Shown here: one piece after another, positions 6,548-12,524 of the stretch
Numbering within the stretch: position 1 is the stretch's first letter
Layout of the letters: the number at the start of each line of letters is the position of its first letter
Source: Thermoplasmatota archaeon
GTDB lineage: Archaea; Thermoplasmatota; Thermoplasmata; RBG-16-68-12; JAJISG01
DNA length: 12,524 nucleotides
Direction: 5' to 3'
Assembly: GCA_022848785.1 (NCBI GenBank)
Contig: JAJISK010000016.1
Span: 1-12,524 of the forward strand
Notes under the pieces: generated by a model
Seen by the model: only the letters and a program-made list of their open reading frames with translations
Told to the model about the DNA's origin: nothing
The model's database searches: none
Translations under genes and position numbers: made by a program

Positions 6548-8881
6548 CTAGCCGACGCCCTTCTCGTGGAGAACGTTCCAGACCTTCCAAGGCGTGATGG
6601 GGATGTCGATGTTGGTGACGCCCAGGTGCGCGAGGGCATCCACCACGGCGTTTACGATGGCGGGGGGAGCCCCAACAGTGGCGGATTCGCCCACCCCCTT
6701 GGCCCCGATGGGATGGTGGGGCGAGGGGGTTACGGTCTTGTCCAGTTCCCAGCGAGGTGTCTCCACGGCCGTCGGGAGCAGGTAATCCATGAAGGAGCCG
6801 CCCTGGATGTTTCCGTCCTCGTCGTAGTTGATCTCCTCCAATACGGCGGACGCGAAACCCATCGTGAGCCCGCCGTGAATCTGCCCGTCCACGATCATGG
6901 GGTTGATGATGGTGCCGGCGTCGTCCACCGCCACGAAGCGTCGAATCGCGACCTCCCCCGTCTCCTTGTCGATGTCCACCACGCAGATGTAGCTCCCGAA
7001 GGGGTACGTCATGTTGGGCGGGTCGTAATAACTGACGGCCTCCAGGCCCCCCTCCATCCCCTGCGGGAAGTTCGTGTAGGCTGCGAAGGCCACATCTTGC
7101 ATGGTCTTCGCCTTGTCGGGCACGCCCTTGACCTGGAACTGGTGATCCACCCATTCCACGTCGTCGGGGGCCACCTCCAGGAGGTGGGCGGCGATCTTCT
7201 GGGCCTTCTCCCGGACCTTCCGTGCAGCGATCGAGGCGGCCGCGCCTGCCGTGGGGGTACTCCGGCTCGCATAGGTGCCCAGGCCATACGGGGCGGTGTC
7301 GGTGTCTCCCTCCTCGATGGCGATGTCGTCCGCGGGGATGCCCAGTTCCTCCGCCAGGATCTGGGCGTAGGTGGTCTCGTGGCCCTGCCCCTGTGACTTC
7401 GTCCCGAAACGAGCGATGGCCTTGCCCGTGGGATGGATGCGCAACTCGCAGGAGTCAAACATCTTCAGGCCGAGGATGTCGAAGGTGTGGGAGGGCCCGG
7501 CACCCACGATCTCCGTGAAGCTGGAGATGCCGATCCCCATGAGCTCCCCCTTCTCCCGCTTCTCCGCCTGCTCTCGCCGGAGGTCCTCGTAGCCGATGAG
7601 GTCCATCGCCTTCTTCAGCGCCCCCTGGTAGTTCCCGCTATCATACTCCCAGCCCAGGGCCGACTTGTAGGGGAACGCCTCTGGCTGGATGAAGTTGTTC
7701 AGCCGGAACTCAGCGGGGTCCGCCCCCAGCTTGTGGGCCATGATATCCACGAGCCGCTCGATGGCGTGGACGGCCTCGGTGACCCGGAACGAGCATCGGT
7801 AGGCGATGCCCCCGGGGGGCTTGTTCGTGTACACCCCATCCACATCCACGAACGCGCTCTCGAAGGGGTAGGAGCCCGTGATAATGCCGTACATGCCGGC
7901 GGGGAACTTGGAGGGGTTGGCGGCGGTGTCCGTGTAGCCGTGGTCCGCGAGGGTGTGAACCCGAAGCGCGGTGAGCTTGCCGTCCTTGGCCCCCATCTCC
8001 GCGCTGATGTGATAGTCCCGGCCAAAGGCGTTCGATTGCAGGTTATCGGATCGGTCCTCGATCCACTTGACGGGCCGCCCGGTGTTCAGGGCCGCAACGA
8101 CGGCCAGGACGTACCCTGGATATACGTACACCTTTCCGCCGAATCCGCCTCCGATGTCCGGAGCGATGATGCGTATCTTGTGCTCCGGCAGCTTGGTTAC
8201 GAGGGCGAACACGGTCCGGATGGCGTGAGGGGCCTGGGTCGTCATCCAGAGGGTCAGCTGTCCCGACGTCTTGTCCACCTGAGCGACGCAGCCGCAGGTC
8301 TCGATGGAGGACACGTTGAGACGCGGGAGGTAGAAATCCTCCTGGACGACGGTGTCTGCCTCTTTCAGTGCCTTCTCGGTCCCTTCCTTGTCTCCGACTT
8401 CCCAGTGCCAGATGAGATTGGACTGTTCCTCCCGGTCCGGTCGAATAATGGGCGCGTCCGGTTCGAGGGCCTTCCGGGGATCCACGAGCACCGGCAGGGG
8501 ATCGTAGTCCACATCCACGGCCTCCGCGCCGTCCCGGGCCGCATAGCGGCTCTCCGCCACGACGGCAACGACCTCCTGACCCTGGTGCACGACACGGTCC
8601 ACGGGGAGCACCATCTGCTGATCCGACATGAGCGTCAATACCCATGCGAGGCCGGCGGCCTCCAGGTCCTTCCCCGTGATGACGGCCAAAACGCCTGGGA
8701 CCTTCAGGGCCTCCGTGGTGTCGATGGAGGTGATCCGGGCGTGAGCATAGGGGCTGCGGACGATGTCCAGGTAGACCATGCCCGGCAGTTCCATGTCGTC
8801 GACGTAGTTGCCCTGTCCGCGAATGAAGCGGGCGTCCTCCTTCCGCTTGATCGACTGGCCGACCCCGCCCTCGACGGTCAT
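6548..8881 (-). CDS. coxL: Aerobic CO dehydrogenase large (molybdenum) subunit, form I
   Basis: This 777-residue catalytic subunit would oxidise CO + H2O to CO2 with two electrons at a Mo-Cu centre carrying molybdopterin cytosine dinucleotide. The N-terminus [20 protein letters not shown] is the usual xanthine-dehydrogenase-family start. [15 protein letters not shown] (from 244) is the first cofactor-binding segment. The active-site loop is AYRCSFR (360-366), the signature that separates true form I CODH from form II (AYRGAGR); C363 would bind copper. [12 protein letters not shown] and the catalytic glutamate E732 in KGVGES are also present. The length is close to the bacterial form I enzyme (about 809). 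ATG 8881 overlaps the coxS stop (ATGA) and follows GGAGGTGG. Reading further upstream gives only non-homologous sequence out of frame with coxS. CO as substrate is inferred from the motif. Confidence 0.96.
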   Translation of the reverse strand: MTVEGGVGQSIKRKEDARFIRGQGNYVDDMELPGMVYLDIVRSPYAHARITSIDTTEALKVPGVLAVITGKDLEAAGLAWVLTLMSDQQMVLPVDRVVHQGQEVVAVVAESRYAARDGAEAVDVDYDPLPVLVDPRKALEPDAPIIRPDREEQSNLIWHWEVGDKEGTEKALKEADTVVQEDFYLPRLNVSSIETCGCVAQVDKTSGQLTLWMTTQAPHAIRTVFALVTKLPEHKIRIIAPDIGGGFGGKVYVYPGYVLAVVAALNTGRPVKWIEDRSDNLQSNAFGRDYHISAEMGAKDGKLTALRVHTLADHGYTDTAANPSKFPAGMYGIITGSYPFESAFVDVDGVYTNKPPGGIAYRCSFRVTEAVHAIERLVDIMAHKLGADPAEFRLNNFIQPEAFPYKSALGWEYDSGNYQGALKKAMDLIGYEDLRREQAEKREKGELMGIGISSFTEIVGAGPSHTFDILGLKMFDSCELRIHPTGKAIARFGTKSQGQGHETTYAQILAEELGIPADDIAIEEGDTDTAPYGLGTYASRSTPTAGAAASIAARKVREKAQKIAAHLLEVAPDDVEWVDHQFQVKGVPDKAKTMQDVAFAAYTNFPQGMEGGLEAVSYYDPPNMTYPFGSYICVVDIDKETGEVAIRRFVAVDDAGTIINPMIVDGQIHGGLTMGFASAVLEEINYDEDGNIQGGSFMDYLLPTAVETPRWELDKTVTPSPHHPIGAKGVGESATVGAPPAIVNAVVDALAHLGVTNIDIPITPWKVWNVLHEKGVG

Positions 8882-9408
8882 GTGCCACCTCCCTGGCCAT
8901 CTTCCTGGAGCTTCTTCGCCGCGAACTGGACGGCTTTCACGATGTTCACGTAACCCGTGCACCGGCACAGGTTGCCGGCGATGCCATGGCGAATCTCGTC
9001 TTCCGTGGGGTTCGGATTCTTCGCTAAGAGATCCACGGAAGCCATCATCATCCCAGGGGTGCAGAACCCGCACTGCAGGCCGTGCTCCTCCACGAAGCCC
9101 TCTTGGATGGGATGGAGCATGTCCGTCTCGAGGCCTTCGACGGTCCGGATCTCACGGGCGTCCGCCTGGACGGCGAGAATCGTGCACGACTTCACGGCCC
9201 GCCCGTCGAGGAGCACGGTGCAGGCCCCGCAATTCGTCGTATCGCAGCCGATGTGGGTGCCCGTGAGGCCCAGGGTGTCTCGAATGAAGTGGACGAGCAG
9301 GGTCCGGCCCTCGACCGTGGCCTCGTACTCCTTGCCGTTCACGGAGACCGTGATCGGATAGGTCGGAGGGGTGCCGTCCTCGACGGCCTGCCGCTCGGCG
9401 ACCGCCAT
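8878..9408 (-). CDS. coxS: Aerobic CO dehydrogenase small (iron-sulfur) subunit
   Basis: This 176-residue protein carries two [2Fe-2S] clusters that move electrons from the Mo-Cu site in CoxL to FAD in CoxM. The N-terminal plant-ferredoxin-type cluster uses C55, C60, C63 and C75 ([12 protein letters not shown], then K-S-C). The C-terminal helical cluster uses C113, C116, C148 and C150 (QCGFCTPGM and NLCRCTGY). All eight ligands are present. No Tat signal is visible, consistent with a cytoplasmic enzyme. ATG 9408 is preferred: it comes 1 nt after the coxM stop and has GGAGGTGG 5 nt upstream. An in-frame GTG at 9417 would add three residues and overlap coxM. It has a short N-terminal extension before the P-I-T-V-S-V-N-G strand. 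The middle gene of coxM-coxS-coxL. Confidence 0.96.
   Translation of the reverse strand: MAVAERQAVEDGTPPTYPITVSVNGKEYEATVEGRTLLVHFIRDTLGLTGTHIGCDTTNCGACTVLLDGRAVKSCTILAVQADAREIRTVEGLETDMLHPIQEGFVEEHGLQCGFCTPGMMMASVDLLAKNPNPTEDEIRHGIAGNLCRCTGYVNIVKAVQFAAKKLQEDGQGGGT
8885..8892 (-). promoter_or_regulatory. Shine-Dalgarno of coxL inside coxS
   Basis: GGAGGTGG is 3 nt before ATG 8881 (5 nt counted from the GGAGGT core), inside the last codons of coxS. Together with the ATGA overlap it indicates coupled translation of coxS and coxL. Confidence 0.7.
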
Positions 9409-9409
9409 G

Positions 9410-10282
9410 CTAGCCACCTCCCGCCCGCTCGAGGGCTTTGCCTAGGGTCCGACGCGTGAGCACGCCGACCATGGCGCGCTTGTACTCGGCCGGTCCCCGC
9501 AGGTCGGAGACCGGTTCGGCGATCTCCTCCGCCAGCTCGGCCGCGCGCCCGATGGTCGCCTCGTCCGGGATCGCGCCAGCCAGGTGATTCGAGGCCGCCT
9601 CCGCGTAGAGGGAGGTCGGGCCGACCGAGGTGAGGGCGATGCCCGCGTCCTCTACCGTCCCGTTCCCGTTCAAGACGAGGTTGGCGGCTACGGCGACGAT
9701 CGAGAAGTCCCCGGCCCGCTTCTCAAGCTTCATATAGGCATTCCCTTGGCGGGGTCTTGGCATCGGTACCTGGACCTCGGTGAGGATCTCGCTGTCCTCC
9801 AGGGCCGTCTCGAAGGTGTCGACGAAGAACTCTCGGACGGGAATCGTCCGCGAACCCTTCGGTCCCTGGGCGACGACCTGGGCCCCCAAGACGAGCATGC
9901 AGGCCGGCAGGTCGTTGGCCGGGTCGCCATGGGCGACGTTCCCTCCGACGGTGCCCATGTTGTCCACGAGAGGGTCCGCAATGACCGACGTCGCATCATG
10001 AAAGATCGGGTACTTCTCTCGGACCAGGTCCGAATCGTGGAGGTCGTTCACAATCGTGGTGGCTCCGATGCGGAGCCATCCGTCTTCCTCCCGAATGTAC
10101 GAGAGGTCCTGGAGACGACTGATGTCCACGAGGGCCGCGGGCTCTGCGAGGCGGAGTTTGAGAATGGGGATCAGGCTCATCCCCCCCGCGAGGACCTTGG
10201 CCTCGCCATCGTACCGTTCCAAGAGCTCGACGGCCTCGTCGACCGTAGAGGGCGCGAAATATTCGAATTGAGGCGGAATCAC
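9410..10282 (-). CDS. coxM: Aerobic CO dehydrogenase medium (FAD) subunit
   Basis: This 290-residue flavoprotein subunit passes electrons from CoxS to the quinone or another acceptor. The FAD pyrophosphate motifs are both present: AGGMSLIP (32-39) and [14 protein letters not shown] (111-124). The N-terminus [19 protein letters not shown] is the usual start of the FAD_binding_5 domain, and the C-terminal CO_deh_flav_C part follows from about residue 175. The length matches bacterial CoxM (about 288). GTG 10282 is chosen because homology starts there and GGGGGAT lies 6 nt upstream. The frame stays open further upstream (to about 10495), but that stretch is proline-rich, lacks similarity and crosses the TATA box. 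First gene of the operon; its stop is 1 nt before the coxS start. Confidence 0.95.
   Translation of the reverse strand: MIPPQFEYFAPSTVDEAVELLERYDGEAKVLAGGMSLIPILKLRLAEPAALVDISRLQDLSYIREEDGWLRIGATTIVNDLHDSDLVREKYPIFHDATSVIADPLVDNMGTVGGNVAHGDPANDLPACMLVLGAQVVAQGPKGSRTIPVREFFVDTFETALEDSEILTEVQVPMPRPRQGNAYMKLEKRAGDFSIVAVAANLVLNGNGTVEDAGIALTSVGPTSLYAEAASNHLAGAIPDEATIGRAAELAEEIAEPVSDLRGPAEYKRAMVGVLTRRTLGKALERAGGG
9414..9421 (-). promoter_or_regulatory. Shine-Dalgarno of coxS at the end of coxM
   Basis: GGAGGTGG, identical to the coxL site, lies 5 nt before ATG 9408 and overlaps the coxM C-terminal codons. It selects ATG 9408 over GTG 9417, which falls inside the site itself. Confidence 0.7.
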
Positions 10283-10288
10283 CGTGTT

Positions 10289-10330
10289 ATCCCCCGTAAG
10301 GGCCGGGTACCCCGGGTCCGGATAAAAGTC
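10289..10330 (-). promoter_or_regulatory. Promoter and Shine-Dalgarno of the coxMSLG operon
   Basis: On the minus strand a TATA box, GACTTTTATC (10330-10321), is centred about 42 nt before GTG 10282, predicting a leader of roughly 15-20 nt. GGGGGAT (10295-10289) sits 6 nt before the GTG. This start region controls all four cox genes. Confidence 0.55.
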
Positions 10331-10350
10331 TTTCCCGAGATACGAACCGG

Positions 10351-10369
10351 GCGACGTCGCACGTACGTG
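10351..10369. promoter_or_regulatory. Two abutting 10-bp palindromes upstream of the cox promoter
   Basis: GCGACGTCGC (10351-10360) and CACGTACGTG (10360-10369) are each perfect palindromes and share one base. They lie about 20-45 bp upstream of the cox TATA box on the minus strand, where archaeal activators bind, and between the divergent coxM and xdhC genes. Operator function is inference; GC-rich DNA produces such palindromes by chance fairly often. Confidence 0.35.
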
Positions 10370-10537
10370 GGTGAGGGTACGATTCCCTACATTGAACGGA
10401 GGGGGCGACGCAGGAGGGAGTCGAGCACCCCGTTCGGGCCGAGGGGACCCCGTCAAGGCCGGGCCAGGGCTTTCGACCGAATCCGGAGAACCCAACGGGC
10501 CCGAGAAGAAAGGGTTAAGGCGAGACCGACCCTAGAA

Positions 10538-11407
10538 ATGCGGCTCATGGACGAGTACGGCTTCGCCCGAAGCATGAACCGACTGGTGGGGGCCCGGAAG
10601 CCCTTCTCCGTCGCCACCGTGGTGGCCATCGAGGGCTCCTCCCTCGGCAAGCCGGGGTTCAAGATGATCATTTCCGGGGACCGAGAGGTGACCTTCGGGA
10701 CCTTGGGCGGGGCCTGTCCGGACGGACCGATTGTCCAGGTCGCGATTGAGACGATGGAGACCGGAGAACCTCGCCTCATCAAGGTCTTCCTGGAGGACGT
10801 GGAGACCGCCGTCCGGGGGACGGTGCGAAGCCAGACACGCGATGAGATTCACGTCGAAACGAACTGTGGAGGGGTGATGGAAATCTACGTGGAACCATAC
10901 CTGCCGCCCGATCGGCTCATCCTCGTGGCCGAGGGGGGGCGAGACCCGCTGGAGAACCATTTGGTGGAGCTCGGCAAGCTCCTGGACATGGAGGTCGTGG
11001 TGATCGACCACAGGCCCGTCCTGGATAGCGAGCCCGATGTGCTCATCGAGGAGATCGATTACGACCTCGCGGCGTTCGAGTGGGGGGAGAGGGATTCCGT
11101 CGTTGTCCTGACCAAAGGGGCGCGGGACATCCAGGTCCTCGCAGCGTTGGCAGAGACCCCCGTCCGGTACGTCGGCTTGCTCGCGAGCCGCGATCGCCTC
11201 GCCCATGACATGAAGGAGCTGGCCGAATTGGGCGTGAACCAGGAATTCCTGAGTCGTCTGCGAGCCCCCATCGGCCTCGACATGGGCGCGACAACGCCGG
11301 GAGAAATCGCCCTGAGCATCATGGCGGAGGTCGTGGCAACCAAGTACGGACGGCGCCTACCGGGGAAGGGGAGCAAGACCAAGGCGCCAAAGGCCGCCAC
11401 GACCTAG
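10538..11407 (+). CDS. XdhC/CoxF-like molybdenum-cofactor maturation protein
   Basis: This 289-residue protein has the two-part XdhC layout. The N-terminal XdhC_CoxI part includes FSVATVVAIEGSSLGKPGFK and FGTLGGACPDGPIVQVAIE. A short T-N-C-G-G-V-M-E-I-Y-V-E-P link precedes the Rossmann-like XdhC_C part from L-I-L-V-A-E-G-G (about 128). It ends with LRAPIGLDMGATTPGEIALS-type sequence and a basic Lys/Ala tail. XdhC proteins bind molybdenum cofactor and promote its sulfuration and insertion into xanthine dehydrogenase-family enzymes; its location divergent from coxM points to CODH. The glycine-rich Rossmann turn is degenerate, A-E-G-G-R-D-P-L-E-N. ATG 10538 is chosen at the start of similarity; ATG 10547 is an alternative, and no strong Shine-Dalgarno is present. 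GGTTAAGG about 25 nt upstream could be a weak TATA for a leaderless message. It is the second XdhC in the window. Confidence 0.9.
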   Translation: MRLMDEYGFARSMNRLVGARKPFSVATVVAIEGSSLGKPGFKMIISGDREVTFGTLGGACPDGPIVQVAIETMETGEPRLIKVFLEDVETAVRGTVRSQTRDEIHVETNCGGVMEIYVEPYLPPDRLILVAEGGRDPLENHLVELGKLLDMEVVVIDHRPVLDSEPDVLIEEIDYDLAAFEWGERDSVVVLTKGARDIQVLAALAETPVRYVGLLASRDRLAHDMKELAELGVNQEFLSRLRAPIGLDMGATTPGEIALSIMAEVVATKYGRRLPGKGSKTKAPKAATT

Positions 11408-11433
11408 CCTCTCACCTTGCGGAAGTGATCCGC

Positions 11434-11664
11434 CTAGCGGAGGAGCCAAATGTCGCCGCCGGCCGAGGGGATCGGCTGGGATGTGGGGACACGGACTCCT
11501 CGAGGAGCGGCAACTCCGCCCGCCAGACCGGTTCTCTGGACGCTCTTACCCCGGCCTCCGCGCACCATGGCGCCCAGGATGCCGAGAACAGCGGAAATCT
11601 GTCCCCTCCGGGACGTCGAGGCAATCGTCTTCGCAGGCCCATCATCGAACGCTTTCTGAGACAT
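11434..11664 (-). CDS. Possible small protein, 76 residues, leaderless
   Basis: ATG 11664 to TAG 11434 encodes a small basic protein beginning MSQKAFDDGPAKTIAST, with one short hydrophobic stretch (I-S-A-V-L-G-I-L-G-A-M-V) and a C-terminus ending G-G-D-I-W-L-L-R. I do not recognise a family. Its best support is the promoter: TATAAATATA is centred about 26 bp before the ATG, exactly the geometry of an archaeal leaderless gene. Third-position GC looks lower than in neighbouring genes, and a plus-strand frame of similar size (11425-11712) overlaps it, so it may be non-coding. It lies in the 504-bp interval between xdhC (ends 11407) and the second coxG (starts 11912). Confidence 0.4.
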   Translation of the reverse strand: MSQKAFDDGPAKTIASTSRRGQISAVLGILGAMVRGGRGKSVQRTGLAGGVAAPRGVRVPTSQPIPSAGGDIWLLR

Positions 11665-11684
11665 GAGGATAGCATTCACAGCAG

Positions 11685-11694
11685 TATATTTATA
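11685..11694 (-). promoter_or_regulatory. Strong TATA box, nearly symmetrical
   Basis: The sequence AGTATATTTATACT (11683-11696) contains a TATA box readable on both strands, in an unusually AT-rich patch. On the minus strand it is about 26 bp before ATG 11664. On the plus strand no start codon with a good frame lies at a suitable distance; the second coxG has a closer box. Confidence 0.5.
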
Positions 11695-11722
11695 CTATCT
11701 ACAGAATATTAATTGATAACCT

Positions 11723-11778
11723 CCACCTGGGTCCGGATACACTCAACCGAGGACCGGATAGGTTCAACTCCCGGGTGG
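11723..11778. repeat. Two 21-bp-spaced direct repeats framed by a 9-bp inverted repeat
   Basis: CCGGATACACTCAAC (11733-11747) and CCGGATAGGTTCAAC (11754-11768) share CCGGATA and TCAAC at a period of exactly 21 bp, two helical turns. They are framed by CCACCTGGG (11723-11731) and CCCGGGTGG (11770-11778), which pair with one G-T. The block lies midway between the minus-strand TATA at 11685 and the plus-strand TATA at 11822. A regulator operator is the simplest reading; no tRNA fold fits. Confidence 0.45.
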
Positions 11779-11821
11779 AAAAAAGCACCATGACATGGGG
11801 TCCCTCCGGAGAGGTCGCAGG

Positions 11822-11829
11822 TTTATATC
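11822..11829 (+). promoter_or_regulatory. TATA box of the second coxG
   Basis: TTTATATC lies about 87 bp before ATG 11912, predicting a transcript start near 11852 and a leader of about 60 nt. AGAGG about 8 nt before the ATG could serve as the ribosome site. The box also argues against an upstream ATG at 11795, which would lie before the promoter. Confidence 0.5.
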
Positions 11830-11911
11830 GGTCCGACCTTGCCCGCACCGGGCCCCGGGCGGCCGTCGAGAAGGCCTGGAACGATCCGCCCGCTGGCCAG
11901 AGGCGACGAGC

Positions 11912-12367
11912 ATGGAATTTCAGGGGACCTTTGCCGTGGAAGCGCCCGCCGAGAAGGTGTGGGACACGTTCATGAATCCACGCAATCTGGCGCCGTGCAT
12001 GCCCGATCTGCAGCTCCTCGAGGTGTACGATCCCACCCACTTCCGGGCGGTCGTGAAGGCGGGCGTCTCGTTCATCAAAGGGAAGTTCAGCTTCGACGTG
12101 CGCGTCGTGGAGCAAGACAGGCCGGTCCGTGCCCGGCTCCAGGCCCACGGGAAGGGCCGAGGAAGTGCGGTGGACGTGGACTCCATCGTGGTTTTGATCA
12201 AGACCGCCCGGGGCACCGAGATGCGCTGGAACGCAGAGGCCCGCCTGGTGGGAAAGCTCGCCAACGTTGGGTCGCGGCTGATTGAGTCCACGGCCGATAG
12301 AAGGGTCCAAGAGTTCTTCGGATGTGTGAAGGGCCTCTTCGAGCAGGCGGAAGACTCCTCGGACTGA
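11912..12367 (+). CDS. coxG: CoxG paralogue, SRPBCC/START-like CODH accessory protein
   Basis: This 151-residue protein begins MEFQGTFAVEAPAEKVWDTF and carries CMPDLQLLEVYDP, KAGVSFIKGKFSFDV, AHGKGRGSAVDVD and VGKLANVGSRLIEST. It aligns without gaps to the operon CoxG (6054-6494), about half the residues being identical by eye; the differences are concentrated in the 61-75 and 90-100 regions. Like the first copy it stops soon after the last helix, ending in an acidic E-D-S-S-D tail without a membrane anchor. ATG 11912 is chosen from homology and AGAGG upstream. It has its own promoter (TATA at 11822) and converges on moaB with a 22-bp gap. It may serve the same CODH under different conditions or another molybdoenzyme outside the window. 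Confidence 0.9.
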   Translation: MEFQGTFAVEAPAEKVWDTFMNPRNLAPCMPDLQLLEVYDPTHFRAVVKAGVSFIKGKFSFDVRVVEQDRPVRARLQAHGKGRGSAVDVDSIVVLIKTARGTEMRWNAEARLVGKLANVGSRLIESTADRRVQEFFGCVKGLFEQAEDSSD

Positions 12368-12389
12368 CCCGGGAGGCCTCCTCGGTATG

Positions 12390-12524
12390 CTACCCGTGGC
12401 CGTGCGGACCGCCGGAGAGCTGGTCGACGATGTGACCCAGCTCGGCTAGCAAGATCTCTTCCATCGCGAGACGCACGGCCTGCGGGGACCCCGGCAGGCA
12501 GACCACGAGTTTCCCTTCAATCAC
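12390..12524 (-). CDS. moaB: MoaB/MogA-family molybdenum cofactor protein, C-terminal end (gene cut by window)
   Basis: Only the last 44 residues are inside the window. They read V-I-E-G-K-L-V-V-C-L-P-G-S-P-Q-A-V-R-L-A-M, then I-L-L-A-E-L-G-H-I-V-D-Q-L and a Gly/His tail G-G-P-H-G-H-G before TAG. The CLPGSPxAVRLAxE...L.ELGH pattern is typical of the C-terminus of MoaB, the archaeal counterpart of MogA, which adenylylates molybdopterin before metal insertion. The match is strong but short. Its presence beside coxG and xdhC adds to the molybdenum-cofactor theme. The start and promoter lie beyond 12524. Confidence 0.85.
   Translation of the reverse strand: MIEGKLVVCLPGSPQAVRLAMEEILLAELGHIVDQLSGGPHGHG

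Noticed and set aside
7433..8953. Long plus-strand open frame (506 codons) opposite coxL
   Set aside because: It lies wholly antisense to a coxL with intact active-site motifs, lacks any domain pattern, and ends inside coxS.
8882..9073. Upstream extension of coxL to give 841 residues
   Set aside because: The extension lies inside coxS in a different frame and has no similarity to CoxL. ATG 8881 has a Shine-Dalgarno and the ATGA overlap.
10283..10495. Upstream extension of coxM to give 361 residues
   Set aside because: The extra stretch is proline-rich and not FAD-domain-like, and contains the TATA box and palindromes. GTG 10282 has a Shine-Dalgarno and gives the family length.
11425..11712. 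Plus-strand frame of 95 codons after xdhC
   Set aside because: It has no Shine-Dalgarno or promoter at its start, a low-complexity product, and runs through the strong TATA box. The opposite frame has better promoter geometry, though it is also uncertain.
11723..11778. tRNA-like element: seven-base acceptor-like pairing and GGTTCAACTCC
   Set aside because: Only 56 nt long, with no room for a five-pair T stem and no D or anticodon arm of normal size.
12372..12381. Palindrome GGAGGCCTCC between coxG and moaB stops as a terminator
   Set aside because: There is no loop at the centre and no following T run on either strand. Archaeal termination relies on T tracts, so I do not call it.

Overview
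The window is GC-rich archaeal DNA built around a molybdenum-containing aerobic carbon monoxide dehydrogenase (CODH) locus. The archaeal assignment rests on TATA boxes of archaeal type (TTTAAA, TTTATA and similar), several placed about 25 bp before a start codon as for leaderless transcripts, together with GGAGG-type Shine-Dalgarno sites inside operons and a MoaB-type cofactor protein. The high GC content and gene set would suit a soil or sediment member of the Thermoplasmata, but no ribosomal marker is present, so the lineage is a guess.

Layout. (1) Positions 1-1185, minus strand: a SAM-dependent methyltransferase followed, with a GTGA stop/start overlap, by an uncharacterised protein cut off by the window edge. 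That second gene has an in-frame amber codon at codon 12. (2) 1359-3995, plus strand: an MFS transporter and a family III CoA-transferase that has its own TATA box. (3) 4023-6018: a promoter region with an almost symmetrical TATA box lies between a previously overlooked 54-residue minus-strand gene and a plus-strand gene fusing three domains, MocA-like nucleotidyltransferase, XdhC/CoxI and YHS. (4) 6054-10282, minus strand: the operon coxM-coxS-coxL-coxG, in the canonical M-S-L order. CoxL carries the form I active-site loop AYRCSFR. (5) 10538-12524: a stand-alone XdhC/CoxF-like gene (plus), a possible leaderless 76-residue gene (minus), a regulatory-looking AT-rich region with two 21-bp-spaced direct repeats, a second coxG (plus), and the C-terminus of MoaB (minus, cut by the window edge).

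How the parts fit. CoxMSL would oxidise CO to CO2 in the cytoplasm at a Mo-Cu site, passing electrons through two [2Fe-2S] clusters in CoxS to FAD in CoxM. CoxG proteins are thought to link the enzyme to the membrane quinone pool. MoaB contributes to molybdopterin synthesis. The MocA domain would make the cytosine-dinucleotide form of the cofactor, and XdhC domains would handle its sulfuration and insertion. The YHS domain is a plausible metal binder, and copper handling is an attractive but unproven idea. CoxD and CoxE, the known bacterial factors for building the Cu-S-Mo site, are not in the window. The MFS transporter and CoA-transferase have no proven link to CO oxidation.

No tRNA, rRNA, CRISPR array, insertion sequence or transposase was seen.
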